Shown here piece by piece: positions 22,400-34,197 of a stretch of DNA of 64,000 bases. Below the pieces are notes generated by a model, which searched no databases, had not been told where the DNA came from, and was given only the letters and a program-made list of their open reading frames with translations. The position numbers and the translations under genes were made by a program. How positions within the stretch are numbered: position 1 is the first letter of the stretch; the number at the start of each line of letters is the position of its first letter. This DNA comes from Ilex aquifolium. Its lineage: Eukaryota; Streptophyta; Magnoliopsida; Aquifoliales; Aquifoliaceae. The stretch spans positions 6,972,001 to 7,036,000 of the forward strand of contig OX637402.1 of assembly GCA_951799425.1 (NCBI GenBank), given 5' to 3'.

Positions 22400-22480
22400 T
22401 GTAAAACCCGAGAAAATTTAAACATTTGTGAAAAGGGGCAAAACGGTTAATAAAGGACCCCCGGAAATTGGGGCGTCACA
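22400..22480 (+). repeat. 3' mini-LTR of M (81 bp)
   Basis: Same 81 bases as the 5' copy with three substitutions. Followed by the ATTCC target duplicate at 22481-22485. Confidence 0.9.
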
Positions 22481-22609
22481 ATTCCGACCAAAGGTTGACC
22501 CTAGATCGCAAGAACAAGAAGAAAAAACCCTTGATTATCTCTCTCTTCTTCTCTCTCTCTCCAACGAAATTCAGCAGCCAAATTGGGGGAAAAATATGAT
22601 TTCCCCCCC

Positions 22610-22617
22610 TTTTTATA
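22610..22617 (-). promoter_or_regulatory. TATA box of S1
   Basis: The minus strand reads TATAAAAA about 330 bases from the S1 start, with GGTGCGTTGTGGGCC upstream. That word resembles the GTGGCGCGA word in the sister LTRs. Confidence 0.5.
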
Positions 22618-22949
22618 CCCCTTGGATGCTTGGCCCACAACGCACCTCATGTCCCGCCTTTTACTGATCCGATTTCATCCCGAATAAATTAATTCTCGTC
22701 CCATTTTAAGTTCAACATATTTTATTTGAACTAAATTTAAATTATTTTTCCACATTCCACACTTAATTCCCGATCGCATTTATTTTGATTACGCAACACC
22801 TGATTGCCTCGTAAAACGTGAAAAATTACGATTGTCTCAGAATTCAACGAAAATTAACTATGTAACTAGATTTCACGAGACGAATCCAAAGGTGTGGTTT
22901 GTTTCTTCATCCGAGTTCTAGAAAAAATGGTGTTTTCTCGGGTTTTACA

Positions 22950-23288
22950 AACTAGGCCTCAGCCTCTGGAGGATTAATTGTTCTTGTAAATGTTGGAGTG
23001 TTCAACTTCATAAACCTCTCATCTATAGTACCACGTGACTCTACATGTGGCATGGGTGGCACTGCCTGTGTTTGCTGCTGCCTGTATCTCCATCTACAAT
23101 TCCACCAATGCATTTGTAGTTGCAGCCATTTGGGCCACCATTTCAAATGCTCTTTGTACCATTTCTGCTTGATTTTGTTCCCCTTCCCTACCTTTATGTT
23201 GTTGTCTCTCAACTCTCTCAGCCATAACAAGAGAATGAGATCCCTCTTCCTCAATTGGATCTTGAACCGCTAGTGGATCCATTATCAC
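22950..23288 (-). pseudogene. gag: E0 gag, N-terminal part
   Basis: A start at 23288 (MIMDPLAVQDPIEEEG) and, in a second frame shifted by one, a stretch ending ERFMKLNTPTFTRTINPPEA at 22952. The PTFxxxxxPxEAE word is the usual start of chromovirus capsid. The reading stops exactly at the S1 insertion and resumes at 14246. It is frameshifted and non-functional. Confidence 0.8.
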
Positions 23289-23434
23289 TTAACTGTAGCA
23301 CTACAATATACATATCTAAACATATATATTCACTTGCATCACATTTAACATGTGTAAATTTTACTCATCCCGATACCCAAGACTGTTCACTATTTGATTT
23401 AGACTCACATGTCTACAGAACCTTATAAACCTCA

Positions 23435-23446
23435 GTTCTGATACCA
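23435..23446 (-). other. Primer binding site of E0
   Basis: The minus strand reads TGGTATCAGAAC, matching initiator tRNA-Met at 11 of 12 positions, about 150 bases before the gag start. Confidence 0.8.
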
Positions 23447-24011
23447 AAAATCTCATACCCCACCATGGAAAATAGTACATATTGTCTATATCCGGAGGGT
23501 GGACCTCACTCATCAATCATACACCTTGTCAACTTACCTATGATATAAAACTTTCCATAACTTATTTAACAGCCAAATATTATTTCATACATACATAATC
23601 CATACATACAACATCTTCGTCATACATTTACATAAAACTCCACTTAATTCCTACCAAACATTAAAAGCTTGACATCGAACAACTATACATATTTATAAGT
23701 TCAAAACATTACAAAATATAACATCAAGACTCCACTGAACTCCTCGACCCTCTAGGACTTAGAAGTTGACTTCAAGCTTCCCCTATTAACGAAACCACAG
23801 TCCACACATTATCACATAATATATGCTTCGCTAGCAAGAACCTAACATAGATATTAACATGAATTCTTCACCACTCATCAGTATATATCAAACGTCATCA
23901 AATAAAACATTTACAGAATATAACAAAATCACTTCACACAAATATATATATGTTTGCTACTATGGCTACTTATTTGCCATTATGGCCATCTCATAGTTGG
24001 AGCCCGAGTTC

Positions 24012-24150
24012 GCCATTTATGGCCATCTCCTATATATCAATCCACCCTAACGACTATAATGAGTCCGCCATTTATGGCCTTCTCCAATATATCATTCCAC
24101 CCTAATGGCTATAATGAATACAACATTTATGGCCATCTCCCGCCACAAAG
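24012..24150 (-). repeat. Imperfect ~60 bp tandem repeat in the E0 LTR
   Basis: About 2.4 units on the plus strand, each starting CCATTTATGGCCATCTCC and followed by an AT-rich part and CCACCCTAA. Further partial units (GCCATTATGGCC) flank it on both sides. Confidence 0.65.
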
Positions 24151-24606
24151 GTGCAAATATGCCATTATTGGCTACTTACATTTGCCTTCAAGGCCATATC
24201 ATTATATACATTCAATAACATCACATAAGTATACCTTGGTCATTGTCAACCCCAAGGAAAAAAACCCACTCACCTCAAGTCTCGGAACACAAAAATTTAT
24301 TTCCTGATTGGTGCCTTTGATGTAGCGGTTAAAGCCTCAGTTCCTATCATATACCATAGTATTCACATATAAGTGTCAAACACTTCCATTTAATTCTATC
24401 ATGCATATATGTATGTCTACCCACATACATGTTAACACTTTTCCTGATCTTTCCGAATGGTGTATATGCAACCCATAAAACTCATAAAGAACCCATTTCA
24501 AGTCAATTGAATACCTTAGAAAGGTCTTAGATCAATTTCATAAGAGCCTAGAACATCACAAAAAATTTGCCAAAGTTCACCTTGATGAACCTGGTGATAG
24601 TTACCC

Positions 24607-24704
24607 TTCAATCGGTTGAAACCTTCCCAGTACTTTGACCAACCGGTTCAACACACCCTTCAATAGGTTGATGTGTAACCAAAACTCTGTTCAACCGGTT
24701 GAAC
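24607..24704 (-). repeat. AACCGGTT palindrome cluster in the E0 LTR
   Basis: Four copies in about 100 bases. One is a perfect 16 bp palindrome GTTCAACCGGTTGAAC (24689-24704); the others (TTCAATCGGTTGAA, CCAACCGGTTCAA, TTCAATAGGTTGAT) have one or two mismatches. Confidence 0.75.
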
Positions 24705-26355
24705 AAACTTCATCTTCTTCCACCCAACCTCAAATCTAACACCACGTAACATTTACCCAAGCCTCAAGGACATATTTAGAAGTAGAAAAACATAAAAATT
24801 CGTAAGAATTTCTTACCTCCGTCATGACCCGGTTTCTTCAGTTTTCCTCCGAATTCCACCCAAAGGTTTTGACTCATCCTTAATTCTTCAAAATAACTGC
24901 ACTCCACACCTTTGCACAATCAAAGATCACACAAATCTCAACGAAGAAGGTTTCTCTCACTCAAAAACACGTTCAAATTTTCAGCTGAACTGCCTCTCTG
25001 AAACCCTTAACATTTTTCTTTTCTCTTCCCTTTTTCTTGTTTTTCTTTCCTTCTTCTCTTCCTTTATTCCTACCTTGAGAAAATTTCTTCCTTTTATATT
25101 TTTCCCAATGAACATGGCTAGATAAGCAATACACATGCTAGGTTTCCTCTTCATGCAAATATTACCAAAATTACACCTAAGCCCCCTCATGTTTTGCTTA
25201 TTCCTTTATTTAATCAAATCCATAATCCCAACACTTTTGGAATTACACTTCACTCCCCATTAACTCGTAATTCTATAATTACATTCCTTAATTTATGCAT
25301 GCTCCACTTTCCTGAGTTTAATTATCACAATTTAAACTTCTTGCAAATATTTCGAAGTTCATCTTTAGTGTCTATGTCATTACCTTTGTCTTAAGCATGA
25401 AGGTGAATATGAAGTTTGGACGATGTTTCTTTGACGCTTTATCTCCTCCCTTCAAAGAATTTTTTGGATCTTCAACTTGATAGCATCATACCCATGGAAA
25501 AGGTTGAGATTCACAATGGACTCTACAAAATTAGTCAACTACAAAATGTGATTTAACAAATTGGAAGAACAACAAGCTATTTGTGTGAACCCCGTTTTGA
25601 AAATCCAAAACCCACTTCTACCTTCAAACTCAAATCGACCATAACCACTAACCCAAAATGGAAAAATAAGAACACCAATGCATTTTTAAGGTGGAAAATG
25701 AGTTCCTTTTCACTCTTGAAATCCTTTGAAACCAAAAACCCGAATTCGTTCTTCACTTTATTTTTTTCCAATCTTGATCTCTCTTATTTCTCTATTCTCT
25801 CTCTCTCTCTCCCCTTCCCCTTTGTTCTAATCCATCCTAAGGCTTCAAGAACTCTTTAAACTCCTAGTAGCAACCTAGCCAGCAATCATGATATTGCATG
25901 GCTTAAAAAAGCCCCCTAAGCTGCCACCTCCAGCTTCCTCCATGTGAGGTGCTTGGAGAGGCAATTTGTGATTATCCTAATATCTAAAGTATTCCATTTT
26001 TGTAAACACACATATTAACTTTAAAATGTAAGTCCCAACATTCCACCACTTCGGTGTGCATAATTAAATTCGCACACTCCAAAACCTAATGCCCTTATTC
26101 AACCGATTTTGGTCGTGTGACCTAATTTCATTCGACTTCTCGATTTGCTCACCATATATTACGAACCCTAATTTCCTTCAATATTCCAAACCAATCCACA
26201 TATTTAGACAATTAAAACTCACATGAGGTCATGCTCATTTGACATGATCCTTGAGACCCCAATCCTCATGACAATAGAACCTAGGTCGTTACATGTTCCT
26301 TTTTCTTCCTTCTCCCTATCAACTTCTCTCATACAGGTTTATCTAGGGCAAAGGA

Positions 26356-28340
26356 TGTAACGCCCTAAAATCCACCCTGTAAGTCATTACTATCTACAAA
26401 CCATCCAATCATGAGAGTAACTAAAAATAACCATTTAAGTAATAAACCCTTCATCCATCTGATAAGGAATAAACACTAATTTAATAAACAATGTAATTTA
26501 TTCAACTTACAATTCAAAAACCAAAATGTATCTAGTAGCGAACAAATTAAATCTAACCAAAACATTATTTCATAGAAATCTCTCAAACTTTAAACCAATA
26601 AATAATGTACTCCTCAAACACAGGATCCACGACTTGATCCTCCACCGCCTCGTAGTCAGCTTGCTCAACAACATCAACATTCTCTTCTATGCAAAAATAT
26701 GTAAATGTGTTGTTGTAGGGGAGAGCACAAGCCCATAGAAAATTCCTCTCAAATCCAAAAGTAAAACAAGGACAATTGTAATGATCTCAAGTGTACGGAA
26801 TACAATAAATCAATAATAGGAATAAAAATTTAAGGATTATAGTAATCAACGAATAATTCAATAACATCATCTCATTTGTCTCATGTATGTTGTTTGCTTC
26901 TCATGAATCTACACAATGAACTTACCTCATTCAGCTTCCACAAGCACAAACAATCTCAATAATTCCCCACATGGCCATATCACAAACCACTTTAGAAAGG
27001 GCGTATAACGCTTCACACGACATTGATGAATCCTTCGCAGGAAAGGTATACCATCTCTCAGCCTTGAACCTACGTGAACAATAGTGATTGACCTCTGAAG
27101 AAAATAACGCGCTACAAGTTTTAGGCAAACATCTTACCCCATTAGGATAGACTAACATCTAACACTCCACAGTAGCTCTTGAAGGCAATTCAAGTTTGTC
27201 ACATCCAACCCATACAATGATGAAAAACTACAACTTTATCAAAATGTATATTCAACCAATCACAATTTTCCATCAAAATCCATTTAGCACAAGTTTCACA
27301 GTTCTCAATGTAGAAGAATAATGGAATTAAAATATGTGAGAGATCATATCAAGAAAAGCTTCATAATTGCTATATCAAAATTCTAGCATTTTGCCAAAAC
27401 TCACTATTTCTTGGGAATAAAACAAGTATTTGATGAAAACATAATTTAATCAAGAATAGGAATTTAGAAAGCAATAATTCATGTATTTTTCACAATCAAA
27501 CTTGTATTTACCCAAAACTAGGGTTTTGGAAACCAAGAACAATAGTTTCTTGAATATCAAACATGTATTTTGTTTAAAACATGTTTCAATTGGAAAGAAA
27601 CCAAAACTCATGACTATTTATCATATAACTAACAAGAAGATTTAAAACATACATATATGTATACTCTATGTCTCAATGAAAGAACTCAAGAAGAATCTCC
27701 TACCTTTAATCCGTTGTTTTGAAGAAAACCTTTCATGTTCAGTTCATATTCTATGCAAAATGCCTTCAAGTATTGCTTTCACTCCTTCTTTATCACTGTC
27801 TAGGGTTTTCTAAGATGAGTAGCAAATGAAACTAGGCATAAGGGTTGTTCCCTAGGTATCTATAATGTAAAATCTGATAGAACACCCAAATTAGGTCAAG
27901 GACGGGAAACTCTCTACTCAGTGCATCCGGACACACATTTTTAAGCATCCCAACGCGTTTCTTGTCGCCAAAATTTCTACCGAATGCATCCGTACACGTT
28001 TCTTTTTCCGTCCGAACGCGGGTGATATTATACCCCCGACTTCCTACTCAATTTTGACCTATTTAGAAGCTAATTCAAAAAATTGTCATGAAATACACTT
28101 TTGTAGCCTTGGAAGTCTACTTTGGACTGTCTAAATTTTAGATTAATAGGACATTGGGATAAAAAGTTATAGGTAAAAATACAAAGGTAGTGTCAAATTC
28201 CTTTCTAACCAAATCCTATCCACAATGCGTTTTAACTCCGAAATACTTCCAAACTTCCAATACGTCGCATATTACCTCTTTCAATATTTATTGACCTTTT
28301 GGATTAACAAGTGGCCTTATTTTGAGCTAAAAATATTTAG
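26356..28340 (-). repeat. F: LTR (minus), right edge uncertain
   Basis: In minus orientation it ends GGATTTTAGGGCGTTACA at 26356. The interior 27240-27860 is homologous, in opposite orientation, to 33540-34190 (Fp). 27920-28025 carries repeated GCATCCGNACACG-type words just upstream of a degenerate TATA region near 27865. No primer site follows the end, so it may be a solo or 3' LTR. The start could not be fixed, so 28340 is a guess. No gene was seen in it. Confidence 0.55.
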
Positions 28341-28479
28341 AAACTTACCTAACCACCCTTCTCAAGCTTAACCTCCTCCGAAATTAAGTTTGAACCTAAA
28401 ATCAATTCGCCTGAAACTGAAATTTCATGATCACTCTTTCAATGATGATTCGAGATTTCTACCATCCTTTTATTCATCT

Positions 28480-29045
28480 TGAGATAAATATTATGATGAT
28501 GTTATCCTTATTTAAGTCTAGTATGTGATCTAACTGAGGATGTGAGCCAACAAAAGCAATGAAATTATCTTCATCTTCTTGAGAAGAGGAGTCCTTACTC
28601 GAGGTAGACTCACAATCACTACACTCCACTTGACTTTCATTGCCCAACTCTTATCCTTTTGGTGAATCCTTCTTCTTCCTACTTATGTATTCCATGGGTA
28701 TGTATCCAAAATCTTAACACTTATAACATTGGAGTCCTGGGGCCTTCTTCTTTTCAGCCTCTTGCTGAAATTTTTTACCCCCTTTTGTCTCCTAACATTC
28801 CTTGGGCACCCTAGGTCTACTAGATTTGTCTTTCAACCCGAAGGACTCCATAGCCTTGAAATATTTTTTGAATTTCTCAACAAGAAAATCTAGATTTTCT
28901 TCTCCCATGTGGGTTGACTAAGATTTATCTCCTTCTTCACAAATTGAGCTTAAAGTATTGCCCTTCAACTTCTCTAGTAGTTTTGGATGGGTATACTGCA
29001 TCATGTAGGGCTTCTCAATTCTAGAACGAGTGAGATTTTACAAGC
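28480..29045 (-). pseudogene. gag: Ty1/copia-type Gag remnant
   Basis: The minus strand reads a basic/acidic linker typical of copia Gag: KNLDFLVEKFKKYFKAMES, then a Lys-rich part and a decayed knuckle beginning LQCYKC, with a stop two bases later in the knuckle. A Ser/Asp/Glu-rich tail follows (DCESTSSKDSSSQEDED). Several stops interrupt it. It is not part of the neighbouring gypsy LTRs. Neither its LTRs nor any pol sequence was recognised nearby, so it is a fragment. Family assignment rests on the linker and knuckle style only. Confidence 0.55.
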
Positions 29046-29314
29046 TTTATCCAAACCTATCAATTATTTTGTTTATGTTATGAAAATTTTATTTGATTTT
29101 TGATTAGGTTGATTACACGGTTTTGGAACATTGGACACAGTTAAAATTTTTGAGGTGTGGTTCGCAAAACTGTTCGAAATGCTCATATTAATCGTATTGA
29201 ATGAAACTCTGGGATCCATTTGAACAAAATGTAACTGCACACATAATCGAGTGGAATAGGATTTATGCTCAAGATTGAGGCCGTAGAGGGTTTTATTGAG
29301 TTCATGAATATCTA
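29046..29314. other. Unassigned sequence left of S3
   Basis: AT-rich, with no motif or credible reading frame recognised. It ends in ATCTA, the left target duplicate of S3. Confidence 0.4.
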
Positions 29315-29702
29315 TGTAAAATCCGGGTAAATTTGAACTTTTTCTGAAAAAGAGCAAAACGATAATTTGCCACTACGGTACGGGTTACAAAACTGAAATT
29401 TTCAAGAACTCGGATGATGAACGGACGTCACCATTGGATTCGTCTCGCGAAATCTAGTTACCCTGTCAAATTTCGTCGAATTCAAAAATAGTCAGATTTT
29501 TTGCGTTTTTCGAGGCGGTCGGATCTCGGGGGACCCAAAAACGAATTTTTTTAATAAAATTTTGAAAGTTGAAAAATAATTTAAATAAAGTTCATATAAA
29601 ATATTTTGAGCTTAAACCGGTACGAAATTTAATCGTTTTGGGGCGAAAACGGACCTAGGAAAAGGGGTAGCGTGTGGCGCGACGTGGGCATAGCTTTAAA
29701 AT

Positions 29703-29711
29703 TATAAATAG
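29703..29711 (+). promoter_or_regulatory. TATA box of S3
   Basis: TATAAATAG, with GTGTGGCGCGACGTGGG about 30 bases upstream, as in S2 and D. Confidence 0.6.
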
Positions 29712-31384
29712 GGGAAAAATATCTGATTTTTTGGACAGAAACTCTGTTGAAACCAGTGTGTTCTCACATTGGAGAGAAAGAGAGAAAAAAAAAAAAACTT
29801 ATTCCTTCTCTTTGCGATTCACGGAGTTCCGCCGGTTGGAATTCGTCGAGCCAAGAATTAAAGTCGATCTCCTCGGCGAGGGCTACGCGTACGTACCAAA
29901 AAGAGCGAATTTCACCGAAGATCCAAGAGGAGACTTTGGGGAAATCAAGAGTTTTGGGGCTTGGGAGGTGTTCTTGAGGTTCTCCACACTTCATCTCACG
30001 CTCCAAGAGGTAGGGTTCCCTCCTACTTTGGTTTATTTCCATCCTATGGTGTCCATAGGAAATGGGTGGGCTGTTTTGAGTTTTTTAACACTTGCCTATT
30101 GTAGTTGGATTAATGGAAATGGGTAGGCTCAATTCTAGTGTGAATTGGTAGTTAGAAATTGCTAGTTTGTGATTTCTTGGAAGTTTTGATAATTGAGTAT
30201 GTGGAAATCATTGAATCTGATTTTTTTTTTTTTTGAGTTAGGTGATAATTTGGGCATTTTATGTGATCACAAGATTTGGTGCCTTGAAGGTGTTTGATAA
30301 AATGCCTATGTGAAATAAAGTATGTAAATTGCATGAGATTATGTGATAACATGCTTGAATGATGTGGTAAATGGAAATCATATGCTTATGATGTGATTTA
30401 CATTTGGAAATGTAAATGTTGATATATGCTCGAAATATATTGGTATTGTGATGATTATGGAGATTATGTGCTTAGGACGTAATTTATCTATAGTGTATGT
30501 TGAAGTATGTGGTTAAATTGATCCATATGACATTCATTACATATGAGACTTGACATTGACATGTAATGGTTCATTATATTGCATTTGCACGGAGACATCG
30601 CATTAGGTGGGTGTGTGTGCATGGTGTGATCAAACACCATACTTGGTGATTAATAGGTGGGCTCGGGAAAGTTGGGTTGAAAATCCGACTGAGTTGTATG
30701 GTTGCATGAATATGGGGTCGGGGTTAGCAAGAAGGGCTAGAAAATCCCTCGGGTGAGAGACCCGGTGACTTGGACACACACTCCAGTGGTATAAGAGTCC
30801 ATAAAGTGTGTCGGTGTACGCAGAACCGTTGGTGGAAGTCCATGAATTCCGTGTCGGTTGGGTGCCGTTGGTGTAAGTCCATAAATACTCACCCCACGAA
30901 AGACCCGAAGATTTTAAAAGGATCATTGGATGAAATTCATCAATGACAGATTTTCTACACATTAGCATTGCATTGTGTTGCGGGAGTCGGTGAGGGCTCG
31001 GGTTAAAGTACGTGAGTGAGTTTCATCTCATTTCATGGCATGACATGAGAAAATAATTCCAACATTGAATTGCATGTTCTTGTTTAGAATGGTTGTTGAT
31101 TGTTACATGTGCACATTCATATGCATCTAAGGTGGGGAATAACCTCTGTAGGAAATACTCTATTGAGCGTTGCTCACCCTATACGGGAAAACATTTCAGG
31201 TGCAGGATACACACCGGTGGACGACTCTCATTTGGAGCCTCAAGGGTGAAGAGAGGCCGAATTGTGGCCTTTAACCTTGATTTTTGTAAACCTTTTGTTA
31301 AAACTATGTTTTGGGCATGTAATATATGTTAAAGAATTGTAATCGAACTTATATCGACTATTTTAATGTAACATGGCATGTTAT

Positions 31385-31490
31385 TATATGGGTTTGGATA
31401 AATGGACCCGGTGTGGTCAATGTTTACTTTTAAATGGACCCGGTGTGGTCATTATTTACTCATAAATGGACCCGGTGCGGTCAATGTTGT
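31385..31490 (+). repeat. Three-copy minisatellite in S3
   Basis: The unit AAATGGACCCGGTGTGGTCA is repeated three times with about 33 base spacing. The homologous site in S2 has a single unit. Confidence 0.8.
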
Positions 31491-31769
31491 ATATTTGATC
31501 TTGGATGGGTCGTGTGATTGTATATTGCACATGTTGTGTTTGGGGTAGAGCTTTCCGTACAAAGGAGACTCTGCCCGAATTTCGTTAGATTATGGATCCC
31601 AATAAATGGGGCACAATGGCGTGATATCGATTTAAATGATATCCACGGGTATTTCGCGGGTTGATGGGTGATCAATGGACCCCCGGATTTTTGGGGCGTC
31701 ACATTCTAGATGGTCTGGTTGGTGTCTAGGCTTGGGTACCAAATTTCATTGGTAGATCTTTTTAAATCT

Positions 31770-33206
31770 GGGGGTGCTTTCTGAACCCGTTGATCAATCA
31801 TCAACCCGTGTAACACCCGTGGATACTGTATAACCCGATTTCATGTCATTACACCCTATTTGTCGGGATCATATCAAAACAAAAATTCGGGCAGAGTCGC
31901 CTTTGCACGGGAGCACTAGCCAACACATAACCTGTGCGTATATTAATCAAACGACCATTCCAAGGTCCAAATTCCAAAGCCAATGACTTAAAATTTATTC
32001 ATTTATATCATCCAAAGAAAAGAGCTCAAGACATGAGGCTCAAAAGAGTTTCAATCCAAAATCCAATATTTGTGATGAGGTACTGGTACCTGTGATAAGT
32101 GGTACCGGTAATTGAGCCCTCTGGTTGCTAGGTACTGGTACCTGTAAGACTTGGTACCTCTGAGCCAAGGTACCTGTACCTGAGCCCACTATAAGCTAGG
32201 TACTTGTGAGATACTGGTACATTCATTTGTATACAAAATAATAACGTCCAAGAGTGTCCCATTACATGCCTTTGTCCAAGTACAAGTTTATACATAATTT
32301 ATACAAAACCAAAAAATATATATATAAAAGTGATTAAAAAATGTAATTCAAGAGCCACAACATGGCTCGGTCGTCAACACGGGCCCAAGTGAGGGCCATC
32401 CACTGGAGCTTGTCTAACACCTGATATATATCTCCATTAAGGGTGAACCATGCTCAATAGGGTATCTCCTAAGGAGGTCAATCCCCAACCCAGATGCATA
32501 TAAAATGTTAAATGCAAGTAATCTGGGCATTCCATGCCCCTGTCATTGATGTTAGACATCCAATGACCATTTCATAAAATCTTGTGTCTTTTTTTTTTTA
32601 GGTAGATAAAATTTTGGATATCACACCAATGTTCTACCACACCAACACGAAATTAAAGGACATCAGACCTCCAAAATTTCATTGCCGATCAAATGAGTGA
32701 ACCAAGTAACCAGGCCTTGCACTCGAGGAAGAATCTATCCTTTCTTGCTATACCCGATAAATATTTTCAATGCAACACGTGAGACTCAGTCGAACCTAGG
32801 TCCAACCTTCTTAAGCCCACGTATCAACCCACCAAGGATGGTGATTGATTAAAACCATGCACACACACCCACACTCATGTTAAATGCCCACGAATGCAAT
32901 GCTACCCGTGTATATGCAAATGTAATGTACACATGGAATTCACAATATCATGTTCCTCATATTATGAGCATATAATGAACATATCCAATTTCCACAAACA
33001 TTCCCAAATTCCTCAAATATCAATTACATCATAAAACATATAATAATATTTCATAACATCACTAAGCATGTTATAGCATTTTCAATCCAAATAACATACT
33101 TGGATTCCTCAACATTTTATTAAACACTTAGTAGGCAAAAATATATAAACACATAGCATGCCCAACAATCCATTTCATGAAATCCAAACCAACCAATTTC
33201 ATTGCT
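31770..33206 (-). repeat. S4: truncated LTR fragment (minus), S1-like
   Basis: Parallels S1 from its 3' end (GTTGAT-GATTG-ATCAAC hairpin near 31780-31800, then the CTGCCC/GGGCAGAGTC word) to about the middle. It lacks the TATA half. 32081-32225 is a cluster of GGTACC-centred palindromes where S1 and D have ACCGGT ones. Nothing was recognised in 31704-31769. Confidence 0.7.
32081..32225 (-). repeat. GGTACC/GGTACCGGTA palindrome cluster in S4
   Basis: About seven copies of AGGTACTGGTACC-type words in 145 bases, including GGTACCGGTA. It holds the same relative LTR position as the ACCGGT cluster of S1 and D. Confidence 0.7.
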
Positions 33207-34197
33207 TGATTTTTTCCCTTGTTTTCCACACGAACTCGATTATGTGTATGGCTTATAATGAAAGGTGAGTGTCACTCTCACTTTAGCTCGTGCAACATGT
33301 AGGAAAATTGTGTGTGGATGAACAAAAAATTGTATGAATATGCAAAAATGCTCCCCAAGCGTAGAGAGACTTATAGTGTCGTATTTTAACTCGAAAAAAG
33401 TTTCGAGGTCAAATTCCCAATATGATGTTCAAACGTTATGTAGATAGTTCGAATGTCAGGCCTCTAGTTCGAACGTGCTGTCGTGATTTTGAGTATCAAG
33501 TCTATGCTGATTAGACTTTTTTCTGATACTATAAATACCTAAGGACATCTTCCCTAGCCCTATTTCATTAGTTCTTAACCCTAGATCACCTTAAAGAGCA
33601 AGAGAGAAGAGGAGAAACACAAGATTGAAGGGGGGTTTTCATGTTGGAACGGATCAAACATGCTAGGTTTACACACAAACTACAGAACCAAGTTAGGAGA
33701 TTCTTCTTGAGTTCTTTTATTGAGATATAGGGTATTATGTAGGTATGTTTTCAATCTTCTTGATAGTTATATGATAAATATGTATGATTTTTTGGTTTCT
33801 TTATTATTGAAATGTGGTATTGAACAAACTACGTGCTTGTGTTCAAGAAACACTTGTTCTTGAATTTTCAAAACCCTAGTTTGCTAAATACATGTTTGGT
33901 TATGAAAAATACATGGATTTTTGATTTCTAAATTCCTTTTCTTGATTAAATCAGGTTTTCATTTAATACTTGTTCTTGTTCCAACAAATTATGATTTTTA
34001 GCAAAATCATAGAATTTTGATAGCGAAATTATGATGGTTTTCTTGATACGATCTCTTGCATATTTTAATTCCTTTATTACAGTGGTATATTGAGAATTAT
34101 GCAATTTTGATACTTGAATTTTTAATGAAAATTGTGATTGGTTAAGATTGCGGTTATTGAGAAAATTGTGGTTTCATCTCTTGTATGGTTTGGTTGT
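33207..34197 (+). repeat. Fp: LTR fragment related to F, broken by element C
   Basis: 33540-34190 is homologous to the reverse complement of F. TATAAATA lies at 33530-33537. TTCGAA palindromes lie at 33427-33478 (AGTTCGAACGTGCT, AGTTCGAATGT), 50-100 bases upstream of the TATA. It ends where C is inserted at 34198. The continuation is not found after C. Confidence 0.6.

Larger units (their letters stand above)
18538..22480 (+). mobile_element. Element M: chromovirus derivative with 81 bp LTRs
   Basis: Complete by structure: ATTCC (18533-18537), LTR 18538-18618, GCT spacer and initiator-Met primer site, gag remnant, pol remnant, polypurine tract, LTR 22400-22480, then ATTCC (22481-22485). The 81 bp LTRs differ at three positions. 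They consist of the first ~50 and last ~30 bases of a normal ~2.5 kb LTR of this family and lack the TATA region and leader. The body lacks the Gag capsid domain, the RT catalytic core and part of the integrase zinc-binding domain. The far C-terminal integrase and chromodomain-like region remain open. It would depend on other elements for any movement. Confidence 0.9.
14247..22949 (-). mobile_element. S1: solo LTR inserted in E0 gag, itself interrupted twice
   Basis: LTR segments 14247-15493, 17751-18537 and 22486-22949 add up to about 2.5 kb. In minus orientation it begins TGTAAAACCCGAG at 22949 and ends GCATCACA at 14247. It is flanked by AACCA (14242-14246) and AACTA (22950-22954), a 5 bp target duplication with one mismatch. 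No internal region accompanies it, so it is a solo LTR. The GTTGAT-GGGTG-ATCAAC hairpin lies near its 3' end. The inserts are S2 (plus) and M (plus). Confidence 0.85.
11499..26293 (-). mobile_element. Element E0: decayed chromovirus-like Ty3/gypsy element, interrupted by later insertions
   Basis: On the minus strand: LTR 26293-23451, primer site 23446-23435, gag N-terminus 23288-22950, then solo LTR S1 (22949-14247), then gag remainder, zinc knuckle, protease, RT and RNase H down to 11538, where element A is inserted. The gag reading continues across S1: PPEAEA on the right side and the KLMEAIFEV-like continuation on the left. No 3' part is in the window. It is the oldest layer of this nest. 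Confidence 0.8.
23451..26293 (-). repeat. 5' LTR of E0
   Basis: In minus orientation it begins TGTAACGACCTAGG at 26293 and ends near GGGGTATGAGA at 23451, just before the primer site; the 3' edge is approximate. Length is about 2.8 kb. A TATA-like word (AATATAAAAGG on minus) lies near 25095. It contains a 60-base tandem repeat (24012-24150) and an AACCGGTT palindrome cluster (24607-24704). Confidence 0.7.
29315..31703 (+). repeat. S3: solo LTR (plus)
   Basis: Begins TGTAAAATCCGGG and ends GGGGCGTCACA; 2389 bp. It is flanked by ATCTA and TTCTA, one mismatch. The interior parallels S2 throughout: TATA region, leader block and end hairpin TTGAT-GGGTG-ATCAA. There is no internal region, so it is a solo LTR. 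Confidence 0.85.

Noticed and set aside
23954-24307. 117-codon plus-strand frame in the E0 LTR
   Set aside because: Produced by the 60-base tandem repeat (length divisible by three); no protein character.
26356-29045. LTR F as the LTR of the adjacent copia gag remnant
   Set aside because: The F end is of gypsy type (AGGGCGTTACA), no pol lies between them, and no primer site links them.
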